Of a DNA stretch of 64,000 nt, positions 53,763-64,000 are shown in pieces. The notes beneath the pieces were generated by a model. That model did not search any database and had not been told where the DNA came from. It worked only from the letters and a program-made list of their open reading frames with translations. The translations under genes were made by a program, and so were the position numbers. Position 1 is the stretch's first letter; each line of letters opens with the position of its first letter. The stretch covers positions 1,942,545 through 2,006,544 of the forward strand of contig JAJEKV010000084.1 of NCBI GenBank assembly GCA_021234155.1. Reading direction: 5' to 3'. This stretch comes from Isoetes taiwanensis. Taxonomy: Eukaryota; Streptophyta; Lycopodiopsida; Isoetales; Isoetaceae.

Positions 53763-55720
53763 ATGGGAAGTGGGAGAACAATTTGTCCATTGGTTCAATT
53801 AACTCCTTACCAAGCAAATTGGACAATTAAAGTAAAAGTAATGTGGAAAGGACCTTTACGAGAGTTTGAGAACAGGCGAAGACCAGGCAAGGGGAAATTG
53901 TTTAATGTGGAGCTAAGAGACAAGGATGTATGCAAATTTGAATTGATTGGATTCTTACTTCCCTTGCTTTATGAATATTTAAAGAGTCGTCTTAATATAT
54001 ACAGGGAACGGAAATTCAAGCAACAATGTTTGACGAGGCAGCTGACAAATTCTACAATAGACTTGAGTTGATGAAGGTAGGTTATAGGTTGATGCATAAA
54101 TTGGGGATTATGTCATGAATAGAGGTAGTCGTTGAAGTTCTTTGTGGACATGTAGGTGTATTACATCTCTAAAGGAGTTGTTCGGCCTGCGAACAAACGA
54201 TATACAACCGTAAACCATGACTATCAGATAACGCTTGATGCACAGTCAATAATTGAAGTTGCCAGTGATGGGACTGCGGAGGTGGGAAACTCAATGGAGC
54301 AGAAGTTTGCAAAAGTAGATGAATTGCACAAGTACCTTGATGGGAAAGTGGTCTTTGGTACATGAAATACTTTCTGATATGTTTGTTATGGTATTGAGAT
54401 AGAATACATTGTATAATTTCTCCTGCTTGCAGATGTCATTGGAATTGTTTGCTCAGTCTCTGTGTCAGAAACTGTTCGTAGGAAATATGATAAGCAAGAT
54501 GTTTTAAAACGTACCATCAGCCTCCTTGATGAAAGGTATTTTATGAATACAACACAGCGTGTGGATATTTTCTAACAAAGGAAACATATTCCAGTGGAAA
54601 AAGTGTAAATGTGAGCCTATGGGGAGATCTTGCTGTGAGTGAAGGAGAGAAGCTGTCGCAAATGTTGTGTGACATCCCAATAGTAATACTGAATCGCGTT
54701 CGAGCTAGCAAATTTCGAGGTTCTACTAATACCACTGATTGAATTAAATTGCTGATTGAAACTGCTGATTAGATAGTGTCTTACGTAGGTGTCTCTTTGT
54801 CAACAACAAATAAAACAATGATGGAATTAAATCCAAACACTGTTCGCGCTACTGCCTTACGTACATGGCATGGGTTACGTGACTTCCCTTTGAATATTGT
54901 AGCATGCTAATTCAATCACACTAAAGGTATGAGCAAGAGGGACAGAAGTGTACAACGATGCCAGCAGGTACATTGCATGATTGTGCATTTGTATCAGACA
55001 TATTACAACCTTACATTTGGGGATGGCGGATAGGTTGGTAGTATGAGGTATGTTGATTCCTTGCTTTTTTGCGATTAAAGCTTATTCTAAGCCGCTTCTT
55101 CGAAGATTGAGTACTTCAATGTTGGCGTGCATAACGTTTATTGATCCAAACCAGCCAATGTGGTATGAGGCATGTCTAAGATCGCGAAGAAGTTAAGTAA
55201 GCGAGAATCAGATTTTTGGTCGAGAAATGTGGGGTGACTCTTGAACCATTAAAGAGGTGAGAGAGCTCGATTTACCAATTGGTTTGAATGGATGTGTGAT
55301 GTCATTGTTATGATCGGTATATATTCCATGCAACGTTGGGAGATGCAACAGGAGAAATTGTAGTTACTATCTTCAATAATGAAGGAGAACAAATCTTAGG
55401 GCGGTACGCAAATGAGATGTCAAAAATCGGGGATAATGTAAGATAAGATTGGGGTGAGATTCTCTGGCGATGATTTTGTGATATAAATTAACGGGGTTAT
55501 CGATTAGGGAGAATAATCAACAAGAATATTATTCTCTCTTTATGGAGCACCTTTAGATTAGCAAAATATTCCGACTAAGCGTAGTTCGGGCCAGAATACA
55601 ATGGATTCAAGAGTCCGAGAGTTGTGGTTCGTGAAGTTACAGCTATAGATTGGGAAGCTGAATCTGAGGTTGTCATAGACGGAATAAAGAGGTCTAAAAT
55701 GAGATTGGGAGGAGGGTTTA
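53763..55720 (+). pseudogene. RPA1 (RPA70)-like single-strand DNA-binding gene carried by the Helitron
   Basis: Related to the large subunit of replication protein A. Exons that join in phase: 53763-53927 (MGSGRTICPLVQLTPYQANW ... VELRDKD), 54005-54076 (GTEIQATMFDEAADKFY), 54156-54357 (VYYISKGVVRPANKRYTTVN), 54433-54535 (DVIGIVCSVS ... ISLLDE), 54595-54719 (SVNVSLWGDL ... VRASKFRG), 54789-54910 (VSLSTTNKTMMELNPN). All have GT-AG borders. These are OB-folds DBD-A and DBD-B. DBD-C is only a broken trace further on (QPMWYEAC near 55155; GDATGEIVVTIFN near 55345). TAA at 54908 and later lesions suggest a pseudogene, unless another intron is missed. RPA-like genes are known cargo of plant Helitrons. 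Confidence 0.8.
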
Positions 55721-57548
55721 ATCAGTTCAGCTTGGAAGCTCCAGTGGACAACGTATAGTTATCGTTTGCATAAAGGAGCTGCAGCTCTGCTGTGGTGGAT
55801 CTAAGTAAGTAGTTAATTTGAAATTGATGTTCTGTCATCTATTAGAAACTTTGACTTTTTGTTGTGAAGTTGTCTTTGTGTTTGGGATTTTGTTCTCAAA
55901 GTCTATGTGTTTTCTTTATGAAGCTGCTTCCATGGTACACAGTAGATTTTGGTTAATTAGTAATGGCGAGAGGTATTTATATGAAGTGATTTGGATGATA
56001 GTATTCCAGTCTGTATCCATGATTAAATTTACGCGTGAAATTTATTGTTAATATCTGTTACTAAAATGATGTTTAACAAGTGATAAATCTATTGATGGCA
56101 TGACAACTGGTAAATTTAGTGGTGGTATTTGTCAACGAAGTGATGTGTATGATAAGTGTTTGAGAAAAAGACTGGTAAATTATAGGTTAATTTTAGACGA
56201 CCTGTGCGAGATTACTGGTATGCTTGAATAGTGAAGAGAGGACAGAGAAGGTTCATATGAAGGCAAGATTACGAATGACATAGCTGGGGTCAGTAAGTTG
56301 GAGGTGGAGAATATATTGCTGAAGGCAAAGCTGTCGTCTATTATAGCGATGCTTTGGAGTTTACACGTTGAATTGAAGACGGAAATGCTCAAGCTCAGAA
56401 ACAATTTTTGAGTTCTACGGTGGCACAGAAGACTGCTGAGGCTTTGCAGTCGAAAGATGGTGACATGGAACACTTGAATAAGTTACAAAATAGAAAGTAG
56501 TTACAATGTCATTCTTATCAGAAAAGAACAAGGGAATTTGAACAGAAACTGACTGATTGACATTCAGGAATGAATAAGTTGCTCTGGAAACAACAGTGAG
56601 AAAGATCATGGTGCAATACAAGGTGATTCAAGATTCAGAAGCATTTGATTGTAGTAACAAAGTGAAAGGGGAAAAATTGCTGGTAATAAAAGAAGTGTTA
56701 TTAGAGGAATGTCTAACTTCAGAAGATAGAGCAAAGATAGCATTATCTAAGGCTGTTCAATTAGATGGAGAATTTAGAAGCAATGCAGAATTTCTAAGGG
56801 ATTGCCGGGTTAGTAGATTTGAAGCTCTCACATATGTGACCTTCTCAACGTTTCATGCACGTCTTACCTTTGTTTTTGTATATGCGAAGGCGCAATTTCT
56901 TTAAATACAAATTCCATCTGAATTACTTGTGAAGAGTTTGTTTTTATTTTGCATTTTCGTGGCCATTGCAATACTGTGGTTTGGTGGTAAGAGGTGTTAA
57001 ATATGCTGCATACAATTTCAAGCGTATTCTGTGGGAAACTGTGGGAAACTCTAAACTGTGGGAAACTCTAAAAAAGATGCTAGTTATGATGGTGTATTCC
57101 CTTAGATTGAACTCACACTGAGTATATGCTGCAATAAAGATATTGTATGGATACAAGTTCTGGCCAGGGATTTGATGTAACATAGAATAGAAGAATATAG
57201 CGATCTCGTGCCTCTACGTGATTTCACAGCTTCAAATCTCTACATATTCTTTACATTTCATTAACTATTTGGCATATATTCTCAGTTTTTATAATGGATA
57301 TCTGGTTACTGTATCATAGTGAGCAATGGGTCTATTGGGTATCCTATATGCATACACAAGTATTAGGATGCCAGCACAAAGGGGGGGTTTGAATGATATT
57401 CATTTTAAACATTTAAACACATTATGATAGTTGCCTTTTTGTATGGAATGACTTCATGATATGGGATCTTAGTTTTTTGTTTTATGAATGTTTTCTACCT
57501 TATGTTTGCAGGGCATAAAGTTCGCATAGAGTTGGAAGGTAAAGTCGG
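55721..57548. other. Unrecognised sequence with coiled-coil-like fragments
   Basis: Plus-strand readings around 56270-56350 (KLEVENILLKAKLSSIIAML) and the ORF 56596-56904 (SKAVQLDGEFRSNAEFLRDC) are Lys/Glu/Leu-rich and coiled-coil-like. They could be exons of a host gene caught by the Helitron. GTGGGAAACTCTAAACT is duplicated near 57030-57070. No family recognised. Confidence 0.35.
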
Positions 57549-57973
57549 GTGATCATAGCTATGAATGAAGTTATTTCCGCCAAGACCGCTTGTGTGAATT
57601 ATTTGGTTGTCTTCAGCTATGGAATCTTCAGAATAATATCTCGTTTCAAGACGTCGCATATGATCAAGAATGCTTTCTTCTTACGCAAGGGTCGTCTACA
57701 AAGAATGTCTGTCGAGTATAGGAATTCCCGTGCCTTTTCGATACATGTTGTTGTGCAAAACAAATCAAATGTCACAATGTCTGACTGTCAAATCTCACCT
57801 ACGGACGAGACCAATGTTACTAACTTTGGGTCCGCAACATTTGCAACCGATTCATCTAACTTGTGAATAATAAATGCTCTGCAAATCTCAGATGATTTCA
57901 TAGAAGCAGCTACTGTTGCACTTCTCCCTGCAGCTGGTACTATGAATGTAAACAAATAGACATGTTCGTCCAA
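57549..57973 (-). pseudogene. Second Helitron helicase fragment, inverted
   Basis: The minus strand reads VPAAGRSATVAASMKSSEIC, RAFIIHKLDESVANVADPKL and VTLVSSVGE, nearly the same as 52640-52790 of the helicase above. The whole piece matches 52636 to about 53060 in reverse orientation. It is a second, differently mutated copy and so part of another insertion. Confidence 0.85.
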
Positions 57974-58680
57974 TTCTTATGTATTTATCCAGTCTATTCT
58001 CTAAGAAATGTTCGAGTTTCCCATACTAACAAGTCTATGAAACTAGTTAGAAACAGTATTACCTGGCCTTTAGTTTTGTTGTGATGATTTCAAATACTGC
58101 CCAATGTGAACAATAAGGAGGTGATATATTTGACAAAATTTCTTCAATGCACACAACATTTTAGATCTATAAGTAAGTGATCTTACTCTAAATTTAAAAA
58201 GGATTTTGGTGGCACGGAATCTCCATGCTTGAATAGACTTGGCGCTCAACTGCTCATGTTCCTTGGTTCGACTTGGGAAAAATTGGGATAGGGCTCTAAT
58301 TTGCTGCTTCAAATTAGCACCCTCATTCTGGGCAATCGAGTTTGGCTAAGTGTCTCGTAACTAATGAATTAATTTGCTTAATTAACTTAATTAGGTAATT
58401 AACCTTTAACTAAACCCTTATTAATTTAGCATAGCTAAATTAATCGTTTATGGTTAATTCCGTAGGTTACATACCCCCATGATGGCATATCCTCAGCCCG
58501 TGACGTGTCCGTATACTTATACATACACCGTATAAATATGTCGAACATCACAACATCTTTAGCTTCTTATAAAAAAAAAAAAACTTTTCCAGAGTAAGAG
58601 TTGGTTTTATCATTAATTATAAAGATTGAAGTACAACGCATCACACATGGTTGAGAAGACTGTGTCATGATGAGAAAATT
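57974..58680. other. No gene; possible LTR start on the minus strand
   Basis: AT-rich, with an A-run at 58569-58580. On the minus strand from 58553 a TGTGATGTTCGAC start and CGTCACGGG about 50 bp later loosely resemble the beginning of the LTR at 22899. This is weak. Confidence 0.25.
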
Positions 58681-59143
58681 ATAGTGAGAGATGACTATAG
58701 GAAATACATAGCATAGCATCACTATCTTCAAAATGCCATAGTATAAGCTTATGGATCATGGAAAAAGATGGAATTGAAGTAGGTATTGAAGGGCTCAGCA
58801 GTCCCAAAGATATAGGCATTAGCAGGGCAGTTGCCGAGGTAGAGTAGACGGAAATAATCATCATCCGCCAACAGAATAATAAGTGACCCATATAGATCTG
58901 CAATTTGTCTATGATTGTAGTACATCGATTTGTATCTAGAGAGCTGTCTTTCTGTTAGGCTGAAGTGATAGTTTCACAAGAACCACCATAAGTAGTGAAC
59001 TCCGGATCAGCAGAAAGGTTATCCCACATGGCAACTTTATGGCAGATAGGATCCATTGGGTACTTTTCATGAAGGAAGGAGGCTGAATCAGAGGACATTG
59101 ATGCGGAGCTTGGGAGATTTGCAAAAGTGCGAAGGAATGTCAA
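58681..59143 (-). pseudogene. Unknown protein-coding relic
   Basis: Minus-strand reading with protein-like composition: SASFLHEKYPMDPICHKVAM, WDNLSADPEFTTYGGSCETI, then a stop at about 58957. In another frame FSLTERQLSRYKSMYYNHRQ, IADLYGSLIILLADDDYFRL and LYLGNCPANAYIFGTAEPFN follow. I do not recognise the family. It may be a processed host-gene copy or a relic of a mobile or viral gene; composition and length (about 140 codons) argue it once coded. Confidence 0.4.
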
Positions 59144-61212
59144 ATTTTTAGGGTTTAAATGGTGATATCATTCACCACATAATTCACCACATGCACCACA
59201 TGTCACGACATGATTCACCAGATGTACGACATGTCAGCATATGATTCGCCACATTAGTACACCTTGCAACAAACATATCAGGCGTCACATGGGATAACTA
59301 ATACCTTCAAATTTACGAATTCATCTTGCATAAAAATTCTGGTCTCTTTTGTGTATTGCCTTCATTTTAGAGAATAGACGTTTGAATCCATATCTCAAGT
59401 TGGCTTCTTCTATGGAGATAGTTGGTGTTTGACTCAGTCAAATAAACACATATGTTGTTTAAATCGTCGTTTCTCATACGACAATGGTATGTTTCGAAGA
59501 CTGTTGCTAGAATTTTGTCTATCCAATTCTTATTTGTTTATGTAGTTCATTTTCTAAGAAATAAGTAGTTTGTTCTCCTTTCCTCTGAATTCATATATTG
59601 TATGAGTCTTAGAAAGCCATGCCCCTTGGATGTAAACCCGCAATTGTTAGAATTCTAAATGAATTCAGTTCAATTACATGGATGCCATCTATATAATATT
59701 TGTATGCAATAAATACAATATATATAATATCCATAGGCAAATATTAAATGGAATATTTATGTAAGAAGGCATCGTCAGTCATTAAAAATGACAGGGCATG
59801 ATTAGATATGTAATAATTATAATAGGATATTAAATCTGTACTCTGCTTCGATTCCTATGTTCCTTTGTTTACTCTGCTTTCTCTTAACTGAATTGCTCTC
59901 CCGCCTAATCAATCCGAACTAATCGTAAAAGCCACGAAGTTTGTTGATGGCGACTGTGTTTCTGGTCGACGTCAAATTTGGCGAATTGCTGGTAAGAAAC
60001 GGTTGTATTTCTTTAAGCATGATGTAGGAGCTGGAGGGAGTTGCAGTAGCACCAGATAAAGAAATCACTGCTGTTGGTTGAATCGAAAAAATTATTACGT
60101 CTTCCGCGGTATCGGTGGGCAAAAGAATCTTCTTATTTGAAGGATGGGAGCTTTTTTTTGTGAAAACAACATAACCGATGTAGCCTTGCTCTTACGTGTT
60201 TCACATCAAATACTTGGCACAAACTTGACGAGCAAGAGCTCTTGATGGGACTTATCGTGTAAAACCTCTTGGTAATTGGGAACTTGGGCTCCTAGCCACA
60301 ATGGACTGCTAATACAAATAAAAATTTGGGCATTGATATTAACAAGGATTTTCTGTGCATGTGGATGTGGATGCGAGAATAACGCGTTTTTGTTTCTTGG
60401 CGATGATTTATCGATGAAGAAGAACCAAGTATCAAAGAAAGCATTCCGTGTTCCTCTTAGAAGGCTAACTTCAAGCGAGAGGCACGGTCTTCTTTGTATT
60501 ATCTTTTGCTTTCAAGTATTATAAATGTTTTGAATTACTACTCCTTTCTTTTTGCTTAGATACTAGAACAAGAAGATAGGTGGCGAAATCCTCCCAAAGG
60601 ATCCTTTGTGGTAATTATCGGACTGGTGATCGAAAGCGGGGGTTAGCAAGCAAAAAAGCAAGCATTGTCTCGACCATGGTTGGAATGCTTTCAAAAAATT
60701 GTTTGGCTTACGACTTGGTGATATCTTAGAATTTAAATTGCATGGAGATGAACTTCAATGGAATATGAAAGTTCTGGAAGGTGCAGCTTTACATAGGCTA
60801 AAGCCTCGAAGTTAATTAGTGTTCCGAGGGCTTTCTATGTTTAGAGAGAAAGCTTGACATTTTGTTTTCTTTGAATGTTTTCCTTATGTGATCGATTCTT
60901 AGTTCCCTGACTGTTTTATGTTCTCCAATGTATGATCAGACTGCCGATAAATATATATTGAATGCCCTTTCCATGATTTGTAATATTGTAGTTGGATTGA
61001 ATATAAGAACCTAAAAACATTAGATGGACTATACCAAGCAGCATTGAATGTCAAGTTGTTTGTCATATGCTTATTCATAAATCCACGCTGGTCATAATTC
61101 ATTCAATAATTGATAAAATGAAGCTTCCATTTTATGGTTGAAGGGCTTTAAGCCACAAAAGTTTATAGTTTATCTCTTGGCCAATTAAATGTTACCGTGT
61201 TTAGGCTAATTA
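59144..61212. other. No firm gene
   Basis: It contains CACATG/GACATG-rich repeats (59170-59280: CACCACATG, CGACATG) and broken plus-strand readings from 59930 to 60820. None carries a motif I can name. Confidence 0.3.
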
Positions 61213-61473
61213 TTGTTTTTCTATGTACAGGTAATCAGAGTTCTTTCTACTTATTCTATTCCCGATTTCGATCATGCATTTATCGAGCGTGATAAGAAGG
61301 AGCATTCTGAAGTTTGCCTCCAATGGAAAAGGAAGTTCTTTGAGGAAGTACTAGCTAGGCCAAATAATCTGACTTACTTGCAAACTAGAGCCATCTTTAA
61401 GATATTCAGGTGGTTTTATTTTCCAGCATATTATTGTGCTAAATGCACGGAGGCTGGCCAGGCGTGGGCATGA
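61213..61473 (+). other. ORF of 86 codons, possible exon, unknown
   Basis: It reads VIRVLSTYSIPDFDHAFIER, DKKEHSEVCLQWKRKFFEEV and LARPNNLTYLQTRAIFKIF, which has the balanced composition of real protein. A TTTCTATGTACAG acceptor-like site lies just before GTAATC at 61232, so it may be an internal exon of a gene whose other exons I cannot recognise. Confidence 0.3.
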
Positions 61474-64000
61474 ACATGGTAGTTTTACCTTTAAAAGAAT
61501 ATATGGTTAATATTCTAAGTTCAATTTCCCTACCTTAAAGTGTGAGAGGGTATCACTTTTATAAACATGTTCTATGGTAAAAGTTAAATAATATCTATGT
61601 ATATTTTTTGAAAAATTTTGCTCTATAGTTGTTACTGCTTCGATCAATAAAATAATTTGACTTCAATGTGTTGAATTCCTTTGCTTTATTCTGTCCTATA
61701 TTTCACTGTTGCAAGTTCAATTCCAAATACAATGGTCAATATCATATACCAAGTAATGTTAAGGTTTGCAGTTTATGAAGTTAGCATTTCAATTGTTATT
61801 ACATGACTTCTAATTTGCACTCACTAAAGATAATCTATGACAGATCTTCCATATCTTTTAAGGAATATTGTGTTTGCATAAAATATGCGTTCGATGAACG
61901 AGTATAATTGAGTCCCAAATAGCAAGTTCAATGCAAATATATGAACATATATGAAAATATCTGAAGAATAAATAGTTCTCCAAACAATGGTAGTCAGGAA
62001 TACTATGGACATGACACAAGTGTTGCTCGTGTCGCTCGTGTTGCTCCATTCTCGAAATGACAATGTCGCACCATTTGCCTTTAAATGGCGCAGCTTCGCC
62101 GCGGCATTTACCTATAAACGGCCCATTTTCCTTTGCGTGGTGACTGACGCAGCTGGCCGATGTTGCTTCAAATGGCGCAGCTACTCCACAATACAATAAC
62201 ATTTATTCAAATTGAAGTAAAAAAAATGGGGGAGAAGTGCATATAGTCATAAAGGGGTAGGAAGCTGAATACAACAAGCTGTGGAGGCAACTGTTTTGTT
62301 CCAATACTTACTTCCACCCTGGAAACCTTTGGAAGATGACGACCAAATGTTTCGAAAGTAGGTCTTCAATTATGGGGTATCAAGTGAGTTACCTTGGCAT
62401 AAACTTCCAAAGCCACATTCGCCAAGTACTAAACGTTTATGTTACAACGAGGACTTATACACTAATTAACAACTTCAATGTCTGACAAAAACAACATGTT
62501 AAATGGTCAATACATTTAGCACAAGGAAACCCAATTGTTGCAGAACATGATTACTTCTAACGACAATAACACATCGAACAACATACATAACAAGAGAACA
62601 TTGGTTGGCATTCATGATTTGAAAATAACACCAAATGGAAATGCTAAATAGGTATCCACATATAGTGGAGGAAATAGTGAGGGCTCTAGAAAGGAGTACT
62701 GTGGATTTGAAGGAAGAGGAAGCAAATGTACAACATGATCAGGTGACTCAGAATGGTTCAAATTTGGAGGAAGTGGACAATTTGCACGGGAATATGCAAT
62801 TACTGGGAATTCGACTGCCTCGAGTGCTTCTGGTTGTTTTATATGTTGAGAAAGTAGACACTTCGCATGAGAATGTCCAAGTGGTGCAGGAATAGGTTAT
62901 GATGGACAAAAGGATCATCGACTGAGTAACAAAGGTCATGGACAAGAAAGAGAGGCAAGATGAGGAAGAAAAAATTCGAATAACATAATTAATTTCTTAA
63001 TTATTAAATTCTTCAAGACTTCTTTGTAGTTAGTTCTTGAATTCGACTTCAACTTCGTTTTCCTATTAAATAGCATCCTTTCAAATAATAGATCACACAC
63101 GAATTTGAAGAGCGTTGTATACTTTCACATTCCATAATGCCTTAGGATTGCTTTAAAAGATTTAGAAGACACGTTTGAGATTGTCTATCCACAATGCAAA
63201 AGCAGAATATTTCTTGAGGGCACAAACTACATAGACGGATTTATGTCTCCGTTTTACCTCTTAGATGTCCCAAATGGATGTAATTAAGATGTGCTTGAAT
63301 TTCTCATCTATTAAACCTACATTTCACATCGGAGGCCTAAGAACAAACCTAGTTATTAGGGTTAGAGGATATTTCATTTAGAGCCAAGATGCAATAAAAC
63401 TAATTATGAAAAGGTTTCATCAGATTCCTTATATAACATCTAAGGAACTTTTCGCGTCTACGTTCACATAATCGTAAGGGAATATTAGGGAATTTACATT
63501 AGAGAATTCCGCATCTTCACAGACATGTCTATTTCACCGAGTCGACGACAGAGAACGCATCACGAGGCAAGAAGCTCCTCGACATGGATTTTCTGGTGTC
63601 GGAGTAAATTTCTGGGAATTTAAAAAAACAGTGAAGATATCTAGGCCAAATTATTAAAACAAAATAAATTTTGAGAGGAACCATAGTAGAAAAACATTGT
63701 CTGGTAAGTTCGTGCGAGTATTTCATGTGTTTCTTATGCTTTCTGATAGTGATATATGCTCAGATTCAATTATGAAACTATCATAATAATATAGTGGTAA
63801 ATTAAATAATGACCGATAGGCATATGTAAATGCAGGATATGTCCATAGTAGCAATCTTGCTATCATTTCTTTGTATGCCAATCAGAATTAGGTTGAAATA
63901 GTCAATCATACTTGTGCAACTACCCGTGGTTTCTTCCCATTCAATCCATAATCTTCCCCACATCTATGGTCATAATCTTTTAGGGTAAGGTTTCCAAGAC
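61474..64000. other. No recognisable gene
   Basis: AT-rich. TTCAAATGGCGCAGC-like pieces recur three times in 62080-62190. An 86-codon ORF (62635-62895) is Glu/Val/Asn-rich with no motif. The final kilobase shows only short ORFs. Confidence 0.35.

Larger units (their letters stand above)
49935..55720 (+). mobile_element. Autonomous-type Helitron (Rep, helicase, RPA1-like), decayed
   Basis: Three gene blocks in the same direction: Rep region 49935-52155, PIF1-type helicase 52162-53540 and an RPA70-like gene 53763 to about 55720. This is the gene set of plant Helitrons. Damage is modest in the helicase and heavier in Rep and in the end of the RPA gene. I did not find the terminal TC and CTRR hairpin ends, so the borders are only those of the genes. 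Confidence 0.8.

Noticed and set aside
57549-57866. 105-codon plus ORF taken as a gene
   Set aside because: It is the antisense of a Helitron helicase fragment; the same antisense reading occurs at 52710-53036.

Overview
The window is nuclear DNA from a land plant. It is mostly transposable elements, most of them decayed, around one clearly intact host gene. The spliced gene for allantoate deiminase, tRNA-iMet-primed Ty3/gypsy elements, a Helitron that carries an RPA1-like gene, and a decayed PPR gene of the 'MYxKCG ... KPDK' type all point to a plant. The PPR wording recalls fern or other seed-free plant families, so a fern-like genome is my inference and not proven.

Layout: 0-2.3 kb holds a Ty3/gypsy integrase relic and a minus-strand LINE relic. 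3.2-5.1 kb holds an unrecognised Cys-rich ORF of 196 codons. 5.6-11.1 kb is a LINE with both ORFs open: repeated 187-bp units in the 5' leader, an L1-type ORF1 protein, an endonuclease/reverse transcriptase ORF2 and an ATTCT-repeat tail. 11.2-22.9 kb is decayed: a possible hAT relic, another LINE, a PPR pseudogene, two tRNA-derived SINE candidates and simple repeats.

22.9-33.5 kb is the most interesting part. It is a Ty3/gypsy chromovirus-like element with a 1.6-kb 5' LTR (TGTGACG...CGTCACA) and a perfect tRNA-iMet primer site. Between the primer site and gag lie two extra genes. The first is a histone H3-derived gene: its first ten codons give M plus ARTKQTARK, a long charged spacer follows, and it ends in a recognisable H3 fold. 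The second is a roughly 508-codon ORF I do not recognise. Each has its own TATA-like box. Gag, protease, RT, RNase H, integrase and a chromodomain follow, all damaged by many small lesions. No 3' LTR is visible.

34.8-38.2 kb is a complete 12-exon allantoate deiminase gene (466 codons, N-terminal signal peptide). A minus-strand LINE begins about 170 bp after its stop. 41.4-46.0 kb is bounded by perfect 25-bp inverted repeats with an ACAG flank on both sides and contains an array of hairpin-forming repeats. 46-47.4 kb holds copia and LINE fragments. 48.4-49.9 kb holds direct repeats and a long inverted repeat with arms of about 0.48 kb. 49.9-55.7 kb is a Helitron with Rep, PIF1-type helicase and an RPA1-like gene that still shows splice sites. 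57.5-58.0 kb is an inverted second copy of part of the helicase. From 58 kb to the end I find only unrecognised fragments.
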